A DNA stretch of 64,000 bases from Planctomycetota bacterium (GTDB lineage Bacteria; Planctomycetota; J058): positions 1 through 64,000 of the forward strand of contig JAMLIC010000003.1 in the NCBI GenBank assembly GCA_023954375.1, given 5' to 3'. Each line of letters opens with the position of its first letter. The stretch's first letter is position 1. The notes beneath the pieces are model-generated. The model ran no database searches. It had not been told where the DNA came from and was given only the letters and a program-made list of their open reading frames with translations. A program made the translations under genes and the position numbers. This document shows positions 7,898 to 17,500 of the stretch, in pieces.

Positions 7898-9256
7898 GTG
7901 GCCGTCTACCTGAGGATCATCCACGGCCCTGGGAGCGGGCAGGTCCTCCCCATCCCGAACGGCCAGCCCGTCTCGCTCGGGCGCAGCGGCGCGTCGTCGT
8001 ACGCCTTCGACGACCCCCTCCTGTCGCGCAAGCACTGCGCGGTGGAGTGCCGCGGCGACCTGTGCCGGATCGTCGACCTGCAGAGCCGCAACGGCACGTT
8101 CGTCAACGGCCAGCGCGTCGGCGCGCAGCTCTTGCGGGTCGGGGACCGGATCAAGATCGGCAACGTCGTCTTCGAGGTGTGCCCCGTCGGGGCCCAGCCG
8201 ATCCAGCCGCCGCCGAGCATGACCGGGGGCCGGCCGGGGGGCGCCCCCGGGTCGGCGCCGGGGGCGGGGCAGCTCGGCCAGACGGTGAGCGTGGCGCCGC
8301 AGCAGAACCCGATCGCCCCCTGCCAGGTGTGCGGCAAGCCGCTCGGCAGCCAGGGCGGGCGCGAGCTGCGCGGGAAGCTCGTGTGCGTCGGCTGCTTCGA
8401 CCGCTTCGACGTCGAGGAGGACCTCGTCGAGGGCTTCCGCCTGGTCGAGCGCCTCGAGGTCAACAGCCACGGCGTGACCTACCTGGCCCAGCAGAAGCTC
8501 ATGGGGCGCATGGTCGTCCTCAAGACGATCCAGATCGCGGGCGACGAGGACGGGCAGAAGGCCATGCGCCGCTTCCTGCGCGAGGCCAAGACCGGCGGGC
8601 GTCTGCAGCACCCGAACATCGTCGAGCTCTACGACGTCAACGAGCAGGCCGGGCTGATGTACATCGTCACCGAGCACGTCGACGGCGACAGCCTCGAGAA
8701 GCTCCTGCGCGAGCGCGGCGGCCCGCTGCCCGGCCCGCAGGTGACGCGCGCCATGCTGCAGATCGCGGAGGCGCTGCAGTACGCCCACGAGCAGCAGATC
8801 ATCCACCGCGACGTGAAGCCGGCCAACGTCCTCGTGCGCCGCGCGGACGGCCGGGCGAAGCTCCAGGGCTTCAGCCTGGCCAAGAACCTGGAGCGGGCGC
8901 CGTTCTCGGTGATCACGGCCGACGGGGAGTCGCTGGGCACGCCCTACTACATGCCGCCCGAGCAGGTGCGCAGCGCCAAGAACGTCGACCAGCGCTGCGA
9001 CATCTACTCGTGGGGCGCGACGACCTACCACTGCCTCTCGGGGCACCTGCCGCTCGAGTCGCGCTCCTACGGCGAGTTCATCGAGAAGGTCTTCAGCCAG
9101 GACGCGCCGCCGATCGAGCGGTGGATCCCCTCGGTGCCGCGACCGCTGGCGACGCTGATCGGCCGCACGCTCGAGCGCGAGCCGGCCGAGCGCCCGCAGA
9201 GCATGGGCGAGGTGGTGCAGGAGCTCGAGGCGATCGTGCGCGCCCTGCCGGCCTGA
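7898..9256 (+). CDS. FHA-zinc ribbon-protein kinase with degenerate DFG motif (probable pseudokinase)
   Basis: A 452-residue protein, start GTG 7898 (GGAGGG about 11 nt upstream; sequence VAVYLRIIHG). Residues 1-98 are an FHA domain (PVSLGRSG, LLSRKHCAVE, DLQSRNGTFVNG). A treble-clef or LIM-like zinc ribbon follows (CQVCGKPLG...LVCVGCFDRFD, about 142-170). The kinase domain (about 175-445) keeps the ATP-binding Lys209 in VVLKTIQ, the catalytic Asp305 in HRDVKPANV and an APE-like PPEQV. Its glycine loop is replaced by RLEVNSHGVTYLA, and the Mg-binding DFG reads GFS (residues 324-326). No membrane helix. Catalysis is therefore doubtful; a scaffold role with the FHA protein upstream is plausible. 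Confidence 0.85.
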   Translation: MAVYLRIIHGPGSGQVLPIPNGQPVSLGRSGASSYAFDDPLLSRKHCAVECRGDLCRIVDLQSRNGTFVNGQRVGAQLLRVGDRIKIGNVVFEVCPVGAQPIQPPPSMTGGRPGGAPGSAPGAGQLGQTVSVAPQQNPIAPCQVCGKPLGSQGGRELRGKLVCVGCFDRFDVEEDLVEGFRLVERLEVNSHGVTYLAQQKLMGRMVVLKTIQIAGDEDGQKAMRRFLREAKTGGRLQHPNIVELYDVNEQAGLMYIVTEHVDGDSLEKLLRERGGPLPGPQVTRAMLQIAEALQYAHEQQIIHRDVKPANVLVRRADGRAKLQGFSLAKNLERAPFSVITADGESLGTPYYMPPEQVRSAKNVDQRCDIYSWGATTYHCLSGHLPLESRSYGEFIEKVFSQDAPPIERWIPSVPRPLATLIGRTLEREPAERPQSMGEVVQELEAIVRALPA

Positions 9257-9290
9257 CGTCACCGCGCTGGTCACTTGATCGTCCAGCGTG

Positions 9291-9406
9291 TGGCCTCACA
9301 TGGGACACGGAGGCGACGAAGGTCCACGAAGGTCACGGAGGTCTCGTCCTTTCGTCCCTCCGTGGCCTCCGTTGTCCTCCGTTGCCTCCGTGTCCCATGT
9401 GAGCCA
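9291..9406. repeat. CACGGAGG-type palindromic intergenic element (full copy)
   Basis: Imperfect inverted repeat: left arm starts GGCCTCACATGGGACACGG, right arm ends CCGTGTCCCATGTGAGCC. Both arms are built from repeated (C)ACGGAGG / ACGAAGG units, with a GGTCTCGTCCTTTCG centre. It begins 35 nt after the FHA-kinase stop and ends 21 nt before the stop of the convergent RING-like gene, so a bidirectional terminator is plausible. Confidence 0.85.
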
Positions 9407-9426
9407 GGCCGTGGAGGTCGGCGCCG

Positions 9427-9924
9427 TCAGTGCCCCGCCTTGATCGCCGCGAGCGCGACGATCATGCCGACGAAGAGCGCGAAGCACACGACCACGGCGG
9501 TCGCGAGGGCGACCGTCGCGCCCACGCCCCCCTTGCCGCGCCGCTCGAGCTCGCGGCTGGCGGCGCTCAGGAGGGCGAGCGCGGCCTCGGCCTCGGCCAC
9601 GCCGAGCCGGCGGACCAGCCGCTCGAGCGCCTCGCGCGGGAGCCCCCGCCGCAGGAGCTCGACCTCGGCCGGCGCCACGCGCACCTCGGGCGCGGTCGGC
9701 GCGAGCGCGCGCCCGCCGCCGCAGCTGGCGCAGCGGTCGCCACCCTCGCGCCAGCAGCCCTCGTGGTGGCGCGAGAGGCAGCCCTGGCACACGGTCGCGC
9801 GCGGGTCGTCGGGGCCGCAGGCGTCGTGGCAGTAGGGGCAGCGCGTGGGCGAGCGCGCCGCCGTGACGGTGTGGTCGTCGGCGTCGCCCTTGCGCGGCGG
9901 GAGCTTCTCGCGGGTGGCGTCCAT
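9427..9924 (-). CDS. Prokaryotic RING-like zinc-finger membrane protein
   Basis: A 165-residue protein starting at ATG 9924. Residues about 28-67 hold eight metal ligands in RING/treble-clef order: CPYCHDACG, VCQGCLSRHHEGCW, DRCASCGGG (C-x2-C-x12-C-x2-C-x3-H-x2/3-C-x6-C-x2-C). A helical middle part (PREALERLVRRLGVAEAEAA) is followed by a single C-terminal membrane helix (ATVALATAVVVCFALFVGMI), giving a tail-anchored topology with the finger in the cytoplasm. The same finger arrangement occurs in the protein at 25410. Prokaryotic RING proteins are mostly uncharacterised. It follows the prolyl oligopeptidase gene by 32 nt on the same strand. Confidence 0.72.
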   Translation of the reverse strand: MDATREKLPPRKGDADDHTVTAARSPTRCPYCHDACGPDDPRATVCQGCLSRHHEGCWREGGDRCASCGGGRALAPTAPEVRVAPAEVELLRRGLPREALERLVRRLGVAEAEAALALLSAASRELERRGKGGVGATVALATAVVVCFALFVGMIVALAAIKAGH

Positions 9925-9956
9925 GGCGCCATTCGAGCCGGCCGGGCGGCCGGACG

Positions 9957-12068
9957 TCAAGGCGGCGGGAGCATGCCCAGCTGCCACATGAGGAACACCC
10001 GCTGGTCGGCGACGTCGCGCACGCGCAGGGACAAGGGCTTCCCCGCGCCGTGGCCGCCCTCGCGGTCGACCCACAGGAGCACCGGGCGCTCGCCGGGCGG
10101 GCTGGCCGTGGCGGCCTGGAGGGCGGCGGCCATCTTGCGGGCGTGCAGCGGGTGGACGCGCGCGTCGTTCTCGCCGGCCGTCAGGAGCACGGCCGGGTAG
10201 CGCACACCGGCCTTCACGTGGTGGTAGGGCGAGTAGGCCTTGAGCCAGGCGAACGCCGCCTCGTCCTCGGCCGAGCCGTACTCGGGCACCCAGAAGCGGG
10301 CCATGAGGAAGCGGTGGTAGCGGAGCATGTCGAGGAGCGGCACCGACGAGATCGCCGCCCGGAACAGGTCGGGGCGCTGCACGAGCGCGGCGCCGGTGAG
10401 CAGGCCGCCGTTGCTGCCGCCGGCGATCGCCAGGCGCTCGGGGCGCGTGTAGCGGTTGGCGACCAGCCACTCGGCCGCGGCGATGAAGTCGTCGAACGTG
10501 TTCTGCTTCTGGCCGAGCGTGCCGGCCCGGTGCCAGGCGTCGCCGTACTCGCCGCCGCCTCTCAGGTTCGGGACGGCGTAGACGCCGCCCGCCTCGAACC
10601 AGGGGAACAGCGTGGCGCTGAACGAGGGCGTCATGCTGTTCCTGAACCCGCCGTAGCCGTAGAGGAGCACCGGGAGGTCGCCCTTCGGCGCGAGCCCCTT
10701 CCGGTGGACGAGGAACATGCTGACGCGCGTCCCGTCCTTCGAGGGGTACCAGACCTGCTTGACCTCGACCGTCGACGGGTCGACGGGCACGTCGGGGCGG
10801 CGCCAGAGGGCGCGCTCGCCCGTGAGCAGGTCGACGCGGTAGATCGAGGGCGGCTCGTTGAAGCTCGTGTAGCTGACGAACGCCTCCGTCCGGTCGTCCG
10901 ACGCGACCAGGCTGGCCGTGCCGATCCCCGGCAGCTCCAGAGCCCCGAGCGCCTCGCCCGCGGGCGTGTAGCGCTCGATGCGGGTGCGCGCGTCCTCGAG
11001 GAGCTGCACGGCCAGGACGCCTCGTCCGAGGTGCGCGCGCTGGATCACGGCGCGCTCGGGCTGCGGGACGACCTCGCGCCAGCGCGCGCGCTCGGGCCGG
11101 GTGAGGTCGACCGCGAACACGCGCCCGCGCGGCGCGTCGAGGGTCGTCTGCAGGAGGAGCGTGTCGCCGTCGACGGACCCGTGGGCGCTGGCGTCCTGGC
11201 CGACGAGGACGTCCGTGCGCACGAGCTCGCCCTCGCGCAGGTAGCGGTCGAGGTCGACGACCCACAGGTCGTTGGTGCGCGTGCTCGTGTAGTAGCCGAC
11301 GATCAGCCAGCGGCCGTCGCGGCTGGGGTAGGCGAACGGGCCCCAGGTCGTGTCGTGCTGCTCGACGAGGATCGGGTCCTCGCGGTGGTGCCGCCCGACC
11401 TCGTGCAGGCGGATCCGGCGCGAGTAGGCGTCCTTCGGGTCGCGGAGCTGCGAGTAGACGAACCGCCGCCCGTCGGGCAGCCAGCCGACGCTGCCGGCCT
11501 TGTTGGGGACCTCGTCGGCGAGCCACCGGCCGGTGGCCACGTCGAGGAGGTGCAGGGTCGAGTTCTCGTCGCCCGCGCGCGACAGCCCGAAGGCCAGGAG
11601 CGACCCGTCGGGGGCGGGGGAGAACCAGTCGAGCGACACCAGCCCCTTCGCGTCGAGGGCGTTGGGGTCGATCAGCGCGCGCGGCTCGCCCTGGAGCCCC
11701 TTGCGGACGTACAGCACCGGCTGGTCCTGGGCGCCCGTCCGCTCGCGGTTGAAGTACCAGGGCCCGGCGGCGGTCGGCGCGCCCACCCAGCCCACCTCCA
11801 TGAGCTCGCGCAGGCGCGCCTCGACCTTCGCCCGGCCGGGGAGGGCGTCGAGCACGGCCCGCGTGTGGGCGTTCTGCGCGTCGGTCCAGGCCGCGACGCG
11901 GGGCGTGACGTCGCCCTTCTCGTCGCCCTCGAGCCAGCGGTAGGGGTCGACGATCGGCTGGCCGTGGAGCGTCTCGTTGACGGGCTCCTTCGGGGTGGGC
12001 GGCGGGCCGCCGGCGAGGGCCAGGCCGGGCGTGGTGAGCAGCAGCATCGCGAGCGACAGGGCGCGCAT
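9957..12068 (-). CDS. Prolyl oligopeptidase (S9A family), exported
   Basis: A 703-residue serine peptidase that cleaves short peptides after proline. A signal peptide ([19 protein letters not shown]) is followed by the family's N-terminal signature [20 protein letters not shown], then a seven-bladed propeller (about 90-420; examples [28 protein letters not shown]) and the alpha/beta-hydrolase domain. The catalytic Ser is in [17 protein letters not shown], the Asp in [16 protein letters not shown] and the His near [18 protein letters not shown] is also typical. Length matches the usual 700-720. Export to the periplasm is predicted, as in many bacterial members. The start is the ATG at 12068, with an upstream GGAGG. 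Confidence 0.92.
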   Translation of the reverse strand: MRALSLAMLLLTTPGLALAGGPPPTPKEPVNETLHGQPIVDPYRWLEGDEKGDVTPRVAAWTDAQNAHTRAVLDALPGRAKVEARLRELMEVGWVGAPTAAGPWYFNRERTGAQDQPVLYVRKGLQGEPRALIDPNALDAKGLVSLDWFSPAPDGSLLAFGLSRAGDENSTLHLLDVATGRWLADEVPNKAGSVGWLPDGRRFVYSQLRDPKDAYSRRIRLHEVGRHHREDPILVEQHDTTWGPFAYPSRDGRWLIVGYYTSTRTNDLWVVDLDRYLREGELVRTDVLVGQDASAHGSVDGDTLLLQTTLDAPRGRVFAVDLTRPERARWREVVPQPERAVIQRAHLGRGVLAVQLLEDARTRIERYTPAGEALGALELPGIGTASLVASDDRTEAFVSYTSFNEPPSIYRVDLLTGERALWRRPDVPVDPSTVEVKQVWYPSKDGTRVSMFLVHRKGLAPKGDLPVLLYGYGGFRNSMTPSFSATLFPWFEAGGVYAVPNLRGGGEYGDAWHRAGTLGQKQNTFDDFIAAAEWLVANRYTRPERLAIAGGSNGGLLTGAALVQRPDLFRAAISSVPLLDMLRYHRFLMARFWVPEYGSAEDEAAFAWLKAYSPYHHVKAGVRYPAVLLTAGENDARVHPLHARKMAAALQAATASPPGERPVLLWVDREGGHGAGKPLSLRVRDVADQRVFLMWQLGMLPPP

Positions 12069-12123
12069 GGCGTCCTCCGGACGAGGGGAAGGAGGCCCAG
12101 GTTACCCGAGCCGGGGGGTTAGG

Positions 12124-12129
12124 TATCCT
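12124..12129 (+). promoter_or_regulatory. Possible -10 box just before P-II gene
   Basis: TATCCT within TTAGGTATCCTG lies 8 nt before the ATG at 12138, so transcription from it would give an essentially leaderless message. No Shine-Dalgarno sequence is visible between it and the ATG, which fits. No -35 box was found. Confidence 0.3.
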
Positions 12130-12137
12130 GCCTGGCC

Positions 12138-12463
12138 ATGAGCGCGGCCCTGCTCAAGCACTTCACGGTGTTCATCAAGCCGTTCCGGCTCGACGACGTC
12201 CTGGCGGCGCTGGCGCCCCTGCCGGTGCAGGACCTCCTGGTGACGGAGTGCCGCGGCTATGGCCGGCAGAAGGGCCACCTCGAGCTCTACGAGGGCTCGG
12301 AGTACGAGATCACGTTCCTGCCCAAGGTGCGCCTCGAGTTCGTCGCGTCGGACTTCGACCGCGAGCGGATCGTCGAGGCGATCTGCCGGACGGCCCGCAC
12401 GGGCCGGATCGGCGACGGCAAGATCTTCATCGTGCCCGTCCGCGCGACGGGGGAGGACCTCGC

Positions 12464-12467
<4 letters not shown>
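12138..12467 (+). CDS. P-II family signalling protein
   Basis: A 109-residue member of the GlnB/GlnK family, trimeric sensors of ATP/ADP and 2-oxoglutarate. [31 protein letters not shown] and [14 protein letters not shown] match the core and T-loop, including the Tyr that is uridylylated in proteobacteria (ELYEGSEY). [16 protein letters not shown] is the second nucleotide-binding segment. The C-terminus is shortened: the usual ...EDVIRIRTGE tail reads VRATGEDLA, so one nucleotide-contacting Arg may be missing. It is followed, with a GTGA overlap, by an AidB-like dehydrogenase rather than amtB or glnA, so it may report on carbon/energy status for that enzyme instead of nitrogen. Confidence 0.9.
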
Positions 12468-14055
<1,588 letters not shown>

Positions 14056-14059
<4 letters not shown>

Positions 14060-14505
14060 GCGGCGACGTCCCCCAGGGCAACGTCAGCAAGGTCCTCCGC
14101 AGGGGCGACGGCTTCACGTGGGCCGGCGTCCCGCTCGAGCCCTACAAGCCCACGACCGAGACCTACCGCGGCGTGACCCGGCGCGAGCTCGTGGGGAAGC
14201 GCGGCGAGTCGCCGCGCTTCCACCTGCGCTACTTCGAGGTCGCCCCGGGGGGCTTCACCACCTACGAGCGCCACGAGCACGAGCACGTGGTCTACGTCGT
14301 GCGAGGGCGCGGGGTCGTCTTGATCGGCGAGGCGCGCCACGAGGTCGGTGTCGGCGACGTCGTCTACGTGGCGCCCGGCGACCCGCACCAGTTCGGCGCG
14401 CCGGCGGGCTCGAAGGAGCCGTTCGGGTTCCTGTGCATCGTCAACGCCGAGCGCGACCGGCCGGTGGCGGTCGAGGGCTACGGCGTGTGCGACATCTGCG
14501 TGTGA
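14056..14505 (+). CDS. Single-domain cupin protein
   Basis: A 149-residue protein starting at GTG 14056 within the stop of the dehydrogenase gene. The cupin barrel contains [19 protein letters not shown] (motif 1 with several His/Glu metal ligands) and [20 protein letters not shown] (motif 2 with the last His), so a bound divalent metal is likely. [20 protein letters not shown] upstream occurs in small cupins of unknown role. A C-terminal CDICV could add metal binding. It is the third gene of the P-II/AidB operon. Its stop is 10 nt from the convergent dnaE stop, leaving no room for a separate terminator. Confidence 0.82.
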
Positions 14506-14515
14506 CGGACGACCG

Positions 14516-17500
14516 TCACAGCGCCGCGCCGATCCGCACCTGGGTCGACGGGCCGAGCACGGCCAGCAGGTCGTCGCGGAGGGCGTCGCTCCCCTTGACC
14601 CGGAAGTGCGAGCCGACGCGGAACGGCCCGGCCACCGACTGGTCGGCCTGGCGGCGGAAGGAGTAGTAGACGGCGTCGTTGCCGCGGTGTTGCAGGAGCA
14701 CCTCGCGGAAGCGCTTGAGCATGTCCTGCGTCGTCTCCTCGAGCACGAGCTCCGCCTGCACCGACACGCGGAGCTGCCCCGACGCCTCGCTCGCCGGCAG
14801 GATCTTGTCGACGATCACCGACGGCGGCTCGCGGTTCGTCGACACCTTGCCGCGGATGAAGATCACGTTGTCCTGCACGCAGTGCTGCCGCACGTCGCCG
14901 TAGGTGCTGCCGAAGATCACCGCGTCGCACTTGCCGGAGAAGTCCTCGATGGTCAGGAAGGCCATCGTGTTGCCCTTCTTGTCCAGCAGCGTGCGCACGC
15001 CGACGATCATGCCGCCGACCGTCACCTCGGCCTTGTCGCCCAGCGCCGCCAGCTCGGCCGTCTTCGCCGTGGCGAAGCGCTGGAGCGTCTCCTTGTGCGG
15101 GTCGAGCGGGTGGCGCGTGAGGAAGAAGCCCAGCGCCTCGCGCTCGAAGGCCAGCAGCTCCGAGTCCTTCCACTCGGGGACGTTGGGCAGGAGCCCGGCC
15201 TCGATCGCCGCCAGGTCCTGCTTGCCGCCGCCCAGGTCGCCGCCGAAGAGGCTCGTCTGCTGCGACAGGCGGTCCTTCTGCTCCTGGATGCCCATCTGCA
15301 GGGCCTGGTCGACCACCTCGAAGAGCTGGCGCCGCTTCGCCCCGGTCGTGTCGAACGCGCCCGCCTTGACCAGCGGCTCGAGGAGCGACTTGTTCAGCGC
15401 CTTGTGGTCGACCTCCTCGCAGAACTGGAAGATCGACCTGAAGCCGCCCACCTTGCGCCGCGCCTTGACCACCTCCGCGACCGCGCCCTCGCCCAGCCCC
15501 TTGATCGCGCCCAGGCCGTAGACGATCTTCCCGTCGCGGACGTCGAAGGTCTCGTCGCTCTGGCTCACGTCGGGCGGCACGAGCGCGATCCCCATGCGCT
15601 CGACCTCGGCCTTGTACTCGAGCAGCTTGTCGGTGTCGCCCGAGAACGAGGTGAGCGTCGCGGCCATGAACTCGGCCGGGTAGTGGGTCTTGAGGTAGGC
15701 CGTCCTGTACGTCACGAGGCCGTACGCCGCCGAGTGCGAGTTGTGCACGATCAGGCCGTCGGCGACGAAGTTGTGGTCGCCCTCGACGGTCAGGTCGAAC
15801 GTCTCCTCCTCGCCCGCGGGCGTGATCGAGACGACCTCGTCCCAGAAGACGTCGGAGGTGGCGAGGGCGCGCAGGCGCTCGGAGGCGAAGAACTTCGCGA
15901 GTCGCTCGACGAACTCGCGCCGGAACCCACGCTTCTGCGGATTCCGGGCCGCCCGCAGGTCCTCGATGGACACATCCGCGCCAGACGCTACCTGCGCCCA
16001 GGTGAGCCCGCGTGCCAGCCTCTCCTCATCGATCCAGCGCCGAACCTCGAGCGGCACCGTGTCCTTGGACACCATGCGGCGCTCTACCCCGGCCAGGTAG
16101 GTCCTCAGCTGGGCGCTCTGCGCCTCACGCCCGAAGCAGTGCGGAAGGACACGCTCCAGGAAGGTCTCCCGCGAGCCCTCACCCAGGAGGTGGACCGTGT
16201 ACCCCACCTTGGTCCCGCCGCGGTACTTGAACCGCTTCTCATGGATGCCGCTGATCACCCCCAGGCGCAGCAGCAGGAGTTGCACGTCACGGGCGAGCTG
16301 CAAGGACGAAGTGGCGTAGTAGGGCGTGGAGTTGGTCGCGTTGGCGATGAAGCCGTCCCCCGCCCAGAGGCGCCCCAGGAACAGCTCGACGTCTGCGTCG
16401 CGGAGGGTGAACACCTCTCGGGGCACGGCCTTCTCGGTCGCGCGCTTCCCGAGGAGGCCCAGTCGCTCGGCCCACTTGAAGGCGCCGGAGCGGCGCCTGG
16501 GCCGTGCGAGGACGGCGGCGCCGCCGGAGTGTCCCTTGTTCCACGGGACCTCATGGCCGCGCTCGCCGCTGCTGACGCAGACCTCGTACTGGCGTCCCTT
16601 CCTGAGGCGAACGCGCGCGTGGGTCCCTGGGAACTCGTTCGCCGCGCTCGCGAAGTCGAGCGCCTGGCGCTCGTCGTTGCTGTAGAAGTAGAGGCAGCTC
16701 GGGTGGCACAGATTGCCTTCGGAGAGGAGCCCACCCAGCGCGATCAGCTCGTGACGGGACCAGCTCGTCACCGACGTCGCCTCGAGCCGCCTGGGCGCGG
16801 CGATGAGCTCTCCTGCCTCGAGCTCCTCGAGGTTCTTCCAGCCGCCCAGGACGCGGAATGGGTGGTTGCCAGTCGCGACGATCCGCTTCCCTTGCCTGGT
16901 GCGGAGCTCGAGGACGGACTTCTTCCCGTTCGGCACGACATCGAGCACCCGCCTCGGCTGGAGCCTCCAGTCCTCGCCGAGGGCATGGATGGTGAAGGGG
17001 CGCAGCCGCTCGTAGAGCTCCCCGACCGTCGTCCGCTCCCCGGTCGTCGCGTCGACGATCGTCGTGTTCTTTGAAACGCACTTGTTGAAACCGTACTCGG
17101 CGAAGAACGCGATCTGGTCCCACACCTGCTGCGCGATCTCCGACGCCGCGCCCTTGGCCACGAAGCCCTCGATGAACTTCGGGCGGTACTTCTCCATGAG
17201 CGCCGCGTTCTTCTTGCCCATGGCCTTGCGCAGGGCATCGGCGTCCGTCATGGACAGGCCGGCGATCTGGTTGGCGATCCGCATGACCTGCTCCTGGTAG
17301 AGGATGCAGCCGTACGTCTCGCCGAGGATCGGCTCGAGGAGCGGGGTGAGGAACTTGAGCGGCTCGCGGCCGTGCTTCGTGTCGATGAACTGCTGGTCCA
17401 TCTTCGAGCCGAGCGGGCCCGGCCGGTAGAGCGCGATCAGCGCGATGATGTCCTCGAAGCGGTCGGGCTTGGCCTCCTTGAGGAGCTTCCTGAACCCCGA

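Noticed and set aside
9291..9406. CRISPR-like array from repeated ACGGAGG words
   Set aside because: Units are 7-12 nt, degenerate and arranged as an inverted repeat, with no unique spacers of constant length and no cas genes.
10050..12122. 690-residue plus-strand frame over the prolyl oligopeptidase gene
   Set aside because: Shadow of a certain gene; composition is Arg/Val/Glu-rich without motifs.
15740..17080. Split or pseudogenised dnaE
   Set aside because: The frame continues through the insert and all intein splicing residues are present, so the gene should give full-length DnaE after splicing.
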